From Rosa chinensis (taxonomy: Eukaryota; Streptophyta; Magnoliopsida; Rosales; Rosaceae), in contig NC_037093.1 of NCBI RefSeq assembly GCF_002994745.2, positions 8,730,400-8,794,399 on the forward strand: 64,000 nt of DNA, in the 5' to 3' direction. The notes below the pieces were generated by a model. That model was not told where the DNA came from, did no database searches, and saw nothing but the letters and a program-made list of their open reading frames with translations. Positions 47,297 through 61,654 of this stretch are shown here, one piece after another. Each line of letters begins with the position of its first letter. Within the stretch, counting starts at the first letter, position 1. The position numbers and the translations under genes were made by a program.

Positions 47297-49549
47297 TCAC
47301 ATGTTCTCGTCGGTTTCTGAATTGTGACCAAGGACAAACGAGTCGTTATCTGCCTGGGCCATCCTTACTGTTGTTGCATTGTCTTCGACATCTGTATCAA
47401 CATACATCTTGTAGTGGTTGTCAGTTTCAAGTTTTTCCACCCATCGTAAGCATGCCAGTGTCGAATCTATCTCCTTTCTGGTAAGAGATAGGAATAAGTC
47501 ACTGCTGACTACGTCAGGATGATCGTAAGCAGTGATGATAATTTTCTCTCCTGCTGCCAGGAAGGTATTGTAGGTATCCTCAGAGATGATCTTTTTGATA
47601 TATTCTAGAGTCATGGCCTTCATCCACGGGATGCTTGAGTTTGGTTGGCCATTGTACCCTACACAGGCTGGTTGAAGATATTTCCTTTGAATAATTCTTA
47701 CATAATGATAAGGAGGAATATATTCAACTTCACCGTTTGCCTTCTGGATCCATTCTGGAGGAGTGGATCTGAACTTCAGTCGAAGCATACAGTCATTTTT
47801 TCTTACATTTTTGACTGTATTGACAATGATAAGCGGCAAACCTTTTAGATCATCATTTGTTTTAGTCCACAGATTATGGACAAAACCATTTTCAACAAGC
47901 CAGAGCTTGTGTTCTTGAGGATGTTCACTCTGAACATTAACCAGGTATCTTCCAACATAAAGACCTGAAACAATAAAGAGAGTTGGAGGAACTAGGTCTT
48001 CTGGATTATGTCTTCCTATCAGACTATGGAATTCATGCCAGTCTGATTCATTAAGTGCCATGACAGGAACTCTAGCACTTTCTGGACTTTCAAGGAAGAG
48101 AATTTTTTCTTTTCTTACAGCACTCTGCTGTATATGACTTTCTTCAAATTGTGGTCTGGCGTTCTCATATAGTTCTTCAGCTAGTGCAAAGAGTGCCGGG
48201 AACATTAGACCACTGCTTCTTTCTTGAAAAGCAAATAAGAGATTATCCAGGATTGCCTTCTGGTGATAAGCTAGTCTCCTGCTAGTTCTGAACACAGGAG
48301 TGTCAAAAGTTCTTAATTCATAATTAAAAACATTTATGACTCCAGTTGGAGTTGGTCTGCTTTTTGGCAAAGCAGCAGCCGTCAACGGTCTTGATGAGCC
48401 TTTACCGTCTGCCGTTTGAGACGGGCTAGCCAATCCTTTACCCTGGGATTGATCAGTTAAGGCTAGTCCTTTAGGACTTAGCAGAAACCTTTTAAGAACC
48501 TTTTCTTTGGTTTCCATAGGATCTTCTTGAAGCTCATGTTCTTTCCCAGTCCTTCTGCTTTTGGGATTACGACCTTCGTCGTCTTCTCTCTGGCTGAACA
48601 TTGCCATTTCCCTGGTCAATGCGTCTGGAAGATAATTCTTGTTTCCTGCAATTAATTCACCATTATAATCATATTGGTTAAGAAATAATTGCCAGTTTGC
48701 TAATCTTCCTCTATCAGCAGCTTTATCAAGTTTGAAATTTTTGAAATTCTTTACTCTGGCACAATCGGTGCGGACAGTAAAGGGTTTTCCAAGAAAAGCT
48801 GGAGAATTTAAAATCGTTTTCTTGACAGCCAAAATTTCTTTTTCCCCTGTGGGATAATTTAGTTCTGCAGGGCTGAACTTGCCACTACAAAATTTACAGA
48901 TCTTTTCAATGTTAGTTCCAGGCGCCTTTGCCAGAACCACACCGGACCAATAATTATCGCTCGCATCTGTCTGGAGGATAATTTCATCATTCTCTTCTGG
49001 TTGTTGCAGAGGAGGGAGGTTTTTGCAGAGATTTTTTATCTGCTTCACGATTTTTTCATCATCTTCTGTGAAGTTCCATTTTCTTTTGGAACTTGTCTTA
49101 GGAGATAACATCGCTGTTAACCCTGAGATTTTAGGGATGAAATCTCTCCCATAATTTATGACACCAAGGAATCTCTCTAGACTCTTAGCATCAGGAATTT
49201 TGTTTGGGAACTTCCAGATCTTTTCAAGAATATGAGGTTGGAGTTTTATTACTCCATTTTTGATGTTTATTCCTAGGAAATCAACTTCATCAAGGATAAA
49301 GAAGATTTTCTTTTCACCTAGAAGCTTTACTACCTCATGGAGGTGTTTCATGTGTTCTTCTTTGTTTTTGGAGAAGACTAGGATGTCATCTATGTAGATG
49401 ACGCAGAACTCTGCCACATGCTTGAAGATGTTGTCCATCTTTCTTTGGAAGATTGAGGGAGCTTGCTTTAGACCAAAAGGCATTACTAGCCATTCGTAAT
49501 GGCCTTGTGGTGTTCCAAATGCAGTGAGAGGTATGCTCTCAGGATGCAT
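47297..49549 (-). pseudogene. pararetroviral polyprotein, C-terminal part (RT, RNase H, unassigned tail)
   Basis: This 750-codon frame follows an in-frame stop at 49558-49556 and holds most of the reverse transcriptase palm. HYEWLVMPFGLKQAPSIFQ lies at the start, and the catalytic YIDD box is at about 49380-49400. RNase H follows, with its TDAS active-site motif near 48960. After RNase H, about residue 330, there are some 400 more residues without a hallmark motif (for example VPPTLFIVSGLYVGRYLVN). Their position matches where a transactivator or florendovirus second-frame product might lie, but I cannot assign them. As split here, this part lacks the N-terminal RT fingers and has no obvious initiation context. 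Confidence 0.8.
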
Positions 49550-49555
49550 CTTGAC

Positions 49556-52500
49556 TTACCAGAAACCCGACTTTGCATCGAACTTCGAAAAGACTTTGGC
49601 TCCTCTGAGCTGGTTAATCAATACTCTTACTTGAGCAATTTGATAACCGTCTTTGACAGTCTTTTTATTGACATCTCTGTAGTCAATAACCATTCTAGCT
49701 TTTCCTCGTAGGTTTTCTGCATGATTTCTCACGTAGAATGCTGGAGCATGATGAGGGCTAGTGGAAGGTTGAATTAATCTCTTGTTCAGGAGATCTTCAA
49801 TATCTTTTCTGAATTCTTTTTTATCTTCCTCTTTGTAATGAGGAATGGCTTTGACATGGCAGATAGCATTCATGTCATGCAATTTCAATTCACAGACCAC
49901 TGGCTCTTTTTCAGATGAAACTAGCTTCTTCATCTTCACTAGTTTCTTCTTCTTCTTCTTCTTCAGAAGATTCTTCAACAAGTAATTCTTCTTGTTGCTT
50001 GATTTGGAGTATGGGTCGAATTTTGGTTTGTAGGGGGTAAGATCACCACTATTCTGTTGCGACCTCTGATACTGAGTAGTAAAACCGGGACCGACCACAG
50101 TTCTGGCTTGTGTGAGGCGGTCTGCCCAGAACACCCTTTCTCCTTTCCTGAAGCCTATCGCTTCTTCATCCTGAATGAATCGTTGTTGGAGAATAAAATC
50201 ATTTCCCAACAAGAAATCAGATCCTTGGCCTTCAGATTGCCAAACATTCTGGATGATAAATGTTCCTCCACCAATGGTGATATGAACATTTTTTGCTACT
50301 TTTTTCATGGTGAGATGGCTTCCATCAAATGTAACACCAGTAGCAGACTTTTTCTTATCTTCTCTCCAGAGTTCATCTGGAATTGCAAATCTTTTTGCTA
50401 CTGTAAAACCTGATCCATTATCTACAAAGGCATGTAGATGATATTTTCTGTAATCAGGGAATTTGAGTCCAATCTCTATGTAGTTGCTGTATCTACTTGT
50501 AGAGACGACTTTCGATTGATGAAGCTCATTTTCCTGAGTTTGTTCCTTTGGAATGAATGGTTTGCATTCTTCTTTTGGAACTTTTTCTGGATGAGGTGAT
50601 TTATCAAAACTAGAAGGTTTTGTATCATTCCAGTTTGTAGGAATTATCTCTTTGATGTCTGGGTCATTGAACCATGACGGAGGGTCATATCTGACTTTAT
50701 AATCAAACTTGCCTGATGGTTGGCCAAGTAGATCCCATGTTTCAGTAGTCTCTTGTCGTTCTAAGAGATGAACAGTTTCTGGTGGTTTCACCAGTTCTAC
50801 ATTTTCTGGTATTTCAACCAGTTCAATATCTTCATCGATTTTTTCTTCATCGATGATTTCTTCCTTTTTCGAGGAAGATGGTTCCATGGTTTCCTGGAAC
50901 AGAGTTTCAACTTCTTTCGCCTTTTGCTCAGCGAAATATTCTTCATATTCTTGCTCAACCAACTGGCTGACAAGACCATTTTTGGTTTTTCTTCTTGCTT
51001 CAGCTATGAAGCATTCTTTATGATAAGTCTTCTTGGACTCTTCACAAAACATAGGGAGACCATTCTTTTCATGACATAAGCAGTAGTCACAAACGAATGT
51101 ACCAGGGTTCACCTGATAAGAAGACATGAAGGATTCTGTCTTGCTTTCTTCCCAATTTTTGATTCTCAAAACATTCATTTGTCTGGATTCGAAGTACTCT
51201 ACTTCAGAATCGATCTCAGACTCATCTGATGAAATTTCTTCTTCAGACCAGGCAGAGTAGACTGACCTGTCATCATCTTCATCATTAGAATAGGCTATTT
51301 CGTAGCCTTTCATGTTTGCTACCTCTACTATTTGCTCATATTCTTCGAAGAGAGCTTTAGTAGATCTTTTACCCTTTTCAGGGCATTCATTGGCATAGTG
51401 CCCTTCAGCTTTACATAACCAACATCTGCAAGCTTTCTTGCTTGGTTGTTTATGCTGATGAGTATTCTTCTTTTTCTTGAAGAATTTCTTTTTAGGATCT
51501 TCATCCTTTTGTTTCTTGTAATTGGAACTGTTATTGAATTTCCAATCTCTTTTCTGATTACTCTTTTTGAATTTTTTAGAGTAATATTTTTTTTTCTTCT
51601 TCTTTCTGTGGTATTTGGATTCATGACATCCCCAATTTGTGGGCATATCCAGTATTCCATAACAGAAATTTTCAACTCCTTTGAGTTGTTTCTTGGCCAT
51701 CTTAGCTCTAAGATTGGCTTTGCATTGCTCCTTCAGTAATTGCCGGATTCTGTCGGCAATTCCTCCAACTGAAAATCTTTCAATTGGTTTTTCAGCTATG
51801 CTTTCTCTCACAGCTGTTCTCCATGGTTCAGGGAGTTTCCTGTGCAACAGATTAACTAGATCAGTATTCTCTAGTTCACCAATTGTACAGTAATATTCCT
51901 GAAACTCATTCAGGCATTCTTCGAAATATCTCATGTCACAGATCTTGAGAGCATAGATATTCGATTTTGCCGTTTCTTTGGCTTTTTCACTCAGATTTGA
52001 AAGATCTCCACAGAACTGATCGTACAAGGGTACTACAAAATCATACGGAGATTTTGAATTTTTTATCTCTTCAAGCCAGTCTCTTCCACTGGCAGTTTCT
52101 TTGAAAGATAGGTAGTACTTTTTTGCTACTCCAGTAAGAGTAGTTTCATAGTATACCTGCAAATCTGGTGCTTCAAATTTGCCAAGGGTAAGTGCAGAAG
52201 CCATCATCAGGCTATCTACCCATTGGTCAATTGTCTTTCTTTTATCTAGACTCTTATCTAGATTTAACCAGATGCCGTAGTTCGTGATAGGAACTCTAGG
52301 CAGATTGTCCTCTGGGACAAATCTTTGGGAATTTCTTTCTCCTTTTTTACCCGTGGGGGCTTTCTGTAATAGGAGTTTTACTTTCCCTTTTTCTCTGCTA
52401 ATGAAAGTTCTGGAGCTTTCTCCTTCTTCCATTTCAATATCTTGATAAGGAAAGACTTTTCTCGTCTTTCTGATTTTGAATTCTTTCATTTTCTCGATTA

Positions 52501-53953
52501 GTTTTTCTAATCGTTCAGGATTTTCACAATTCTCAGCTTCTTTATAGAGTTCATAGAGCCTCTCAGCTCTGAACATATTGACTTGTCTGTTCAGATCAGC
52601 CTCCAATTCTTCTTCAGAAATTGGTCTAGTGGGTTTTATACCACTGACACTAGCTTCCCTAGTGCTGTAGCTTCTTCTCAGAAGATTATTCTTGTTTATC
52701 CTGAGATTCTCAGGACAGACATCACTTTTTCTGTGATTGTCAAAATTAAGGCTGATTTCTCCAGTTTTTCTACTCTCGTAGATTTTTGCTTTTGCTCTTT
52801 CCGGTTGCCTTTTTGGACCTGATAATTTCCATTCAAGAGGAAAAGTCACTTCATTCCAAGTAACTTTATGAATCTGCTGCGAATGGTTCTTCTGGTTGGT
52901 GAGGAATCCAGTAGTAAGACCTGGGATATTTGTTATCCTTGTCTTGGGGGCTACTGTAGTACTCATCAATTTATAGTATATTCTATATACTATTGCAAGT
53001 TCTTGCATATCTTCTTTCATGGATATGCCGTTTGTCTTGACTCTCAATCGTAGACAGTGAGCTGCATCTTTCAAGCTGGTGGTGAAGTTGGGGAAGCAGT
53101 TGAAATACGCTACTTGATCGCACAGAGATGCTTCAAGTGTTCCCAACAGACTAGCTTGGAAGTCTGTTAACCTGTTGTCCTGTAGAACACATAGGACTGA
53201 ACAGTTTATGCCTTCACGAGCAAGCAGATTTATGCCTACTTGGACTGCTCCAATATGCATAAATTGATATTTTTTTGCTTGTGCTCTGGCAACTTCTGAA
53301 GGAGTGATTAATAGAAGATCAGTCTCTCCACCTGCTGTAGCGGGGGTTGTGATTTCCAGTAGTTTAAAATAATGGCTATCCATTAGATCAAACTTTCCCC
53401 TTTTGTAGATTTGTTTAAAATCTAATTTTGGGATTGAGGAGTTTTTTACCTCTTGTTCAATTTCGTTGAATTCGAATTCTTCAGCATTAAGGAGCTGTAC
53501 TCCTTTCTTTTTTCCAAAGATGCTTAACATTTTCATTTCTCTTTTTTCCGGGTTTTCATACCGGATACTAGTCTGACTAGTAGATGGTTCCAGAAAAATC
53601 ATGTTTGGAACACGATTTGTGTCTGGTTTTTCTAATGGTTTGAATCCATTAGTTTTCTTTTTTACTGTAGGCCCTTTCTTGTCCTTCAGTATATTTTTCA
53701 TAGATTCCAGCGTTTTTTGCTGTTCATTGATTTTTCTACTGACGACTGTCAGCTTTTCTTCTTCCGTTTTTGGAAGTTCTTTGATATAATCCAGTTTGTT
53801 TTCCAATCTTTCCAATTGGTGGATTATAGCAGGTAATTTTTCTAGATGAGTTTGACATCTAGATATTTCTAGTAACAACTTCTGATATTTCTCATCAGAA
53901 GATTTCAATAGAGAATTTATTTTCTCTAATAACAATTCTGACATTGTCCCCAT
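49556..53953 (-). pseudogene. pararetroviral polyprotein, N-terminal part (coiled coil, MP, CP, zinc knuckle, protease, RT start)
   Basis: A 1465-codon frame begins 33 bases past the primer-binding site. Residues about 1-95 are heptad-rich coiled coil. About 150-380 carry a movement-protein-like (30K) region including HIGAVQVGINLL. About 560-800 are capsid-like, followed by a Lys-rich tract. A CX2CX4HX4C zinc knuckle lies near residue 845 (CWLCKAEGHYANEC), with a second Cys/His cluster near 955-985. The aspartic protease motif FVDNGSG is near 1175, and the RT N-terminus runs from about 1340. The frame ends at a stop (49558-49556) inside the conserved RT region. A long open frame with one stop suggests a young or recently constrained insertion. 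Confidence 0.85.
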
Positions 53954-53985
53954 TAAGGAGGGGTTCTCCTTGAGCTATTTTACAA

Positions 53986-53997
53986 GCTCTGATACCA
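53986..53997 (-). other. tRNA-Met primer-binding site
   Basis: TGGTATCAGAGC on the minus strand is complementary to the 3' end of plant initiator tRNA-Met, the primer for minus-strand DNA synthesis in caulimovirids and many plant retroelements. It lies 33 bases ahead of the polyprotein ATG and 14 bases after the stop of the small upstream frame. Confidence 0.85.
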
Positions 53998-54010
53998 GTG
54001 ATGTGCGGAT

Positions 54011-54331
54011 CTAACCAATGCTCAAATAATCAAGAGGTTTTTGTTCCTCTTCCAGAACATCTAAGAGATTATCTATCTCCTCTTCTATTCTATAGATTCT
54101 AGTCTGTACTCTATAGATAATATCCCAGTAATTGGGAGAATCTCTACTAAGATTATCTCTATAGGTTTTTAATTTTCTCAATTTCTCTCTCTCCTTTTGC
54201 AGTTCCTTAGTAGTAATTTTGCAGATAGCAATCAACTCAAGTCTATCAACAATCGAAATTATGAATGGTAAAAATAACCGTTTACCTTCGAGTATAGAGG
54301 ATGGATTTATACCTGCAATATGGTTAAACAA
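54011..54331 (-). CDS. small coiled-coil frame upstream of the viral primer-binding site
   Basis: 106 codons. From residue about 42 it is strongly helical and charged (TTKELQKEREKLRKLKTYRD, then IIYRVQTRIYRIEEEIDNLL), while the first 40 residues are less convincing. An AG at 54265-54264 on the minus strand could be a splice acceptor, so the true N-terminus is uncertain. It sits between the probable viral leader and the primer-binding site and is presumably viral; I do not recognise a family. It may be a truncated remnant of a leader-proximal gene. Confidence 0.4.
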   Translation of the reverse strand: MFNHIAGINPSSILEGKRLFLPFIISIVDRLELIAICKITTKELQKEREKLRKLKTYRDNLSRDSPNYWDIIYRVQTRIYRIEEEIDNLLDVLEEEQKPLDYLSIG

Positions 54332-54541
54332 ACAAATTCAAAAGCATGGGCCCACTACACTCCGTCAATTTTATTTTTACCAAAGGAAGAGATAACTATT
54401 AAGGAAAGTAAAAGACTTACTAAAGACAAAATGTCCTTAAGTGTAAACTTTTGTCCTTAGATGTATAAAATCAAAAGTGGAGGAGTTATTTGTGTTTTGG
54501 ACTTCTACTAGGGGGGTCTTTGTAGTTTGCTATTAATTCTT

Positions 54542-55142
54542 CATCGGTTGTACCTTTTGAAATTGTACGTATAAATAAAACGTGAGCATTAATTAGATAG
54601 TACTATGGTAGTGGTAAATTTCATGTCCTTGTTACCATGTGCACATAATCTTAAATATCACTAAGACTAATTTTATACAATCTTATACAAAAGCAAGTAT
54701 TAAGCAAATCAGGTTCTGTTGCATACAAGAGTAATAGGAGTTCATGGATGAGTTCAAACCTAGCCTGTCGAATACATCCTGCTTAATTTGGCAGCATCAT
54801 AAGTGCTAGTTGAGATGTACACTGCTAATCTTTCATTTTTCCTCGATAACACCAGTTCAACTAACATAGATTTTTTTTTTTTTTTTTTGAGGAGAACTAA
54901 TATAGTTTTTCAAAATCGATCAGATGTAAAGCTTCGTGTTCGATTGACTTGGAAATCGTGTTAAAATTTGCCACCCTTCAATCCTTCATCATTGTGGTCA
55001 TGGCAACGTACGTAAGAGATGTCAGTGCCTAAAACTCAAAGATAACTATGCTACATTAGAAAGCAAGAGCTTCGTTTTTTAAATGTAAAGATTTTAGAGG
55101 CATCATTAAATTTGTTCCAGCTTACTTAATCAAATCAAGGAA
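54542..55142. other. spacer, nothing recognised
   Basis: AT-rich sequence between the pararetroviral block and the next Mutator-like element. No frame longer than a few dozen codons has protein character. Confidence 0.5.
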
Positions 55143-55328
55143 AATTTTCAAGCGTTTTTGTCCATTTACCCCATTTTAAAAGATTTTTTTCTCACTTACC
55201 CCATTAAGTTTTTTTAATTTCCTCTTACTCAAAACACTCTAAGGAGGTCTTCCCTAATACCCCATTAAGATTTTTTTTTGTTTTTTTAATTTTTTTAATA
55301 CCATTTTACCCTCACCCTTTTATTACTT

Positions 55329-55367
<39 letters not shown>

Positions 55368-55369
55368 AA
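55329..55369. repeat. (AG)n microsatellite
   Basis: A nearly pure AG run with one AAAG interruption, in the left arm of the 55-57 kb element. Confidence 0.9.
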
Positions 55370-55545
55370 ATGGAAGAGAGAAAAACCATAGGAAACTTTG
55401 CCGGAATCCGGCCAACTTTCGACGAAATCCGGTCACCGGTCACTCGATTCCTGTTACCGGCTGCCACCCACCAGAATTTGCTGAAAATCTCACCGGAAAT
55501 GTTTTTTTGGTTTTGCCCCCAATAGACGTTATTGCCCTCTAATAG

Positions 55546-55830
55546 ACGTCTATTGCCCCCCAATAGGACTTTCAGTCACCAAAATGGGAACTAATCTCCC
55601 TAAATTGAGACAAATAAAAATTTGATTACAGAAAAAAAAAAAAAAAAAAAAAACCAAGGAGATTACATAAATTCAAAACGTCTATTGCCCTCCAATAGAA
55701 CTTTCAGTAGCCGGAATGAGAACTAATTTTCCTAAAATTAGACAAAAAAACTTTGATTAAAAAAAACGAAGAGATTATATCAATATAAAAACGTCTATTG
55801 CCCTCCAAGAGACGTTTATTGGCTCCTAAT
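55546..55830. repeat. tandem repeat, units about 114-132 bp
   Basis: ACGTCTATTGCC(C/T)(C/T)CCAA begins copies at about 55546, 55678 and 55792. Each full copy then has ACTTTCAGT, GGAACTAAT or GAACTAATT, an A-run and GAGATTA. Confidence 0.75.
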
Positions 55831-56554
55831 ATACATTTAAAACTTTTTTTCTTTTCCTTCTGTCCCGTTACTTATAAAATAAAAAATAAAAATTGAAATG
55901 GCCTAACAATCTTTGCAACATTATTCTTTTTGACAGGATACATAATTAAAGCAATTGCTCAACAGAATACGCCACCATATATCAAATAGTGAATAAGAGG
56001 ATGGATAATGGATATTAACTCCACAAGTCTAAGGACCAGTGCAACTAAAAGAATACAATACTTAAGGGAGTTCTAAAATTACAGCTCTACCATCTATGGA
56101 ATTGATTTCTCACTGTCGTCACATGCTTCAGAAGTATCTGGACATCACCACCTATATCCTTGAACCCTCTGTCGAGAGGTAATTGATCTTTTCCTTAGTT
56201 TCCACTCCAAGGCGCTTCACATTAGCCCCATAGTTTCCACTGCTAGCAGCAAGTTTCTTTTGGAATTCACGTTCCACTTTGGCACCGTAAACGTGCAATT
56301 TTGACCAGATCTGGGCATCAAAACTAAAATAATCAAACCTGCAATTTTGACCAGATCCAGGCATCAATGGACGCGCCAATTTCCGGTGGCACATGCAGAG
56401 GTATCAACGCCGGCGGCTCGCACCGGTTGTAGACGTACTACTAATAGCTCGGAATTTCCAGGTTGTCGATGATTCCCGGGTCGGACACAGCAGTGTACAC
56501 CATTGGAGCCTCCGGCAAATACCGTAAAGAGTGAGAAGAAGAAGTCGGCGCTGC

Positions 56555-56555
<1 letters not shown>

Positions 56556-56649
<94 letters not shown>
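56556..56649. repeat. long (AG)n microsatellite, 94 bp
   Basis: An uninterrupted AG run of about 47 units in the right arm of the Mutator-like element, followed by imperfect AGAAG repeats to 56750. Slippage-prone and probably length-variable. Confidence 0.95.
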
Positions 56650-56651
<2 letters not shown>

Positions 56652-56928
56652 AGAAGAAGTCGCGGCTGGCAGATAGAGCGAGGAGAGAGAGAGAAGAAGA
56701 AGTCGCCGGCAGAGAGAGGGAGGAGAGAAAGAAAGAGAGAGAAGAGAGGAGATCGATGATGATTGATGAGAGGGAGAGTGAGTGGAAATTTATAATTTTT
56801 AGCTTTTTGGAACCCAAAATCGTCATTTAGCTGTTAAACTGGGTTAGTAGGAATAAAAATCTCTTGGTGGTGTAAGTGAGCTAACTTTATCCCATTTTGG
56901 TGCTATGGGTCAAGGACTCAATTTTCAA

Positions 56929-58550
56929 TACATATACATGTACACTTTTATATATATGATAACAAATTATTGTCATTATGATCAAACGAGTAATTTATTG
57001 TGTAATGTTTAGAGGTAATTACTCCACCTAAAATCTTATTACAATTGTTTGTGGATAACTTTATTGTTAAATTTGTGACTTGGTTCAATTATGTAAATAG
57101 TGTAAAAAATAACTAATGTTGTAACAAAATGTTAAATGTAGTCAATTTAATGGAATTAAATTGTAATTTTGTTCAATTAGATGTAAAATAAATGTATAAT
57201 AAACAGTTTAGTACCATAGAGGACAAGTAGATTTTTCATATAATAACTAAGATTACATAATCAGTTTGTGAGCTGGATTCATGAACTACAAAATAAAGAC
57301 TAATGTGATTAGACTAAATTAATTCTGTTCTATTGAACTATGATGTATTTTTTTTTTTTATAAATTGAACTATGATCGATGTATTACATATGTATTGAAT
57401 GAGAGTAATTTATGTTAATATTGAGGATAGGCATATTAGACGCATGAATCATTAGAATTGGTAGCTCTTAATTAATTAAAGTACACCTTGATGGTTTTAA
57501 GTGGCCTATTGCTGTGCCTTCCTGCTCTTTCCCAATGTTCCTTTACGGCTTTACGTTTAGCTTTTCTTCCAAGGCACTCTTCCTATTATACATCAATCCC
57601 CATCACCCCTCTCTCTCTTACAATTGCCAAATTGGCCATCATAGGGCTAGCTCAATTATCAGATTGTTAGGTAAAAACCAGAATGACAAACAATTTCATA
57701 TAATTTACGAGGGGAAATGTCATACGTGTGACCCTATTGATACATAGCATAATGCAAAGATGGTTTCATCGGGAAAAATGCGAAGTCGCTTGGCAAATAA
57801 GGGGCAGTTCATCAGATTTCCTCGATTCTTTCTTGTTTTTATTTTTCCATAACCAAACTATAATTAACTTCGAGAAAACATCTTATTTGTTTGTTTCAAA
57901 TATAATGCCCATAAGAACACATTAGTTTCTTTTAATTGTTTGGTCTTTACTAACTACCTTCTATAGTGATCACTATATAATTCAAGAATATATTCTCAGA
58001 CTCATTTTTAAGACAAAAAAAAATATATATATATATTTTGGTACCCTTAAACTTTCAATCTTCCCCTTTCAAAAAAAAAAAAAAAACTTTCAATCTTAGT
58101 TCCGCCCCTGATTTGAGAGGATTGGGTTTCTCGAAGAGACAAATCTGGTTCAAAGGCCTACGACATAAGGCCATAAGGGGAAGGTAACCGGAAGCATGAG
58201 ACTTCTTAAAAAATTTGAGGGTGAAATTTAATTTAATTTTCTTAATTTTGAATATAATCTATTATAGACCAAAATTGTTGTCTCCAAGTAGACTGGGACC
58301 AATAATTCACATGGCAAGATATGAATTTGTGAGTACTGCATATTCTCCATGGATATGATCGAGTAGAGAGCCACTGAGAGAGCCAAAGAAGCTTTTGTTT
58401 TGTTTAAGCATCCTATAAATCATTTTGTACCGCCGAAAACAGGGAAATGGCGTAACAGCTGCTTTCTCAATTCACAAGCAACCATGCACCCAGTTGTAGT
58501 AAAACAGATGAAAAGCTCAAAGCAACTTTACGCTTCTAGCTTCTAGCTTC
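56929..58550. other. intergenic, upstream of the beta-xylosidase
   Basis: AT-rich, with short frames only. Duplicated AAACTTTCAATCTT strings around an A-run (58050-58100) are a small local repeat. The last 150 bases presumably hold the beta-xylosidase promoter, and CTTCTAG is repeated three times just before its TATA box. Confidence 0.5.
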
Positions 58551-58553
58551 TAG

Positions 58554-58561
58554 TATAAATA
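58554..58561 (+). promoter_or_regulatory. TATA box of the beta-xylosidase gene
   Basis: TATAAATA lies about 45 bases upstream of the ATG at 58606, implying a short 5' leader. It directly follows three copies of CTTCTAG. Confidence 0.65.
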
Positions 58562-58605
58562 CAAATGCTTGTGCTTAAACTCTCCAACCAAAAATTATAG
58601 AAGCC

Positions 58606-61654
<3,049 letters not shown>

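Larger units (their letters stand above)
46735..54345 (-). mobile_element. endogenous pararetrovirus (Caulimoviridae), about one genome length
   Basis: In minus-strand order there is a 106-codon frame, a tRNA-Met primer-binding site, a polyprotein frame of about 2,200 codons split by one stop, then a TATA box and poly(A) signal. The polyprotein holds a 30K-type movement region, zinc knuckle, aspartic protease, reverse transcriptase and RNase H, with no integrase and no LTRs. That combination separates caulimovirids from Ty3/gypsy elements. A single fused frame is the layout of Petuvirus, while florendovirus-type endogenous elements are also common in flowering plants; I cannot choose without a tree. 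The borders given are approximate and based on where viral features stop. Confidence 0.85.
46423..54541. mobile_element. possible Mutator-like element framing the endogenous pararetrovirus
   Basis: TTAATTCTT is directly repeated at 46423-46431 and 54533-54541. Just inside, inverted sequence is shared: AACTACAAAG at about 46437 against CTTTGTAGTT at about 54518, then AAGTCCACAAC against GTTTTGGACTT, and TTATACAATTAAGGACA against TGTCCTTAGATGTATAA. The blocks keep the same order, but spacing differs and similarity is patchy. A 9-bp duplication and long degenerate TIRs are Mutator-like. It could be an older MITE into which the virus inserted. The duplication is AT-rich, so chance cannot be excluded. 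Confidence 0.5.
55152..56919. mobile_element. Mutator-like non-autonomous element, 1768 bp
   Basis: The 9-bp direct repeat AATTTTCAA flanks it (55143-55151 and 56920-56928). The ends are related inverted sequences: left GCGTTTTTGTCCATTTACCC, continuing with CTCACTTACCCC, and right the inverse of GAGTCCTTGACCCATAGCAC, continuing with CTCACTTACACC. Inside are three tandem copies of an ACGTCTATTGCC unit (55546-55830), GA microsatellites near both ends and a GC-richer central part (56130-56540). There is no transposase. The 9-bp duplication and the layout fit Mutator-like elements. Confidence 0.7.

Noticed and set aside
50057..51893. Several plus-strand frames of 60-118 codons
   Set aside because: They are antisense shadows of the viral polyprotein and contain no recognisable domains.
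47297..53953. A Ty3/gypsy retrotransposon reading of the 47-54 kb block
   Set aside because: There is no integrase and no LTR pair, a movement-protein-like region is present, and the downstream TATA/leader layout matches a pararetrovirus.
56554..56826. A Ser/Leu-rich 90-codon frame on the minus strand
   Set aside because: It is only the translation of the AG microsatellite.
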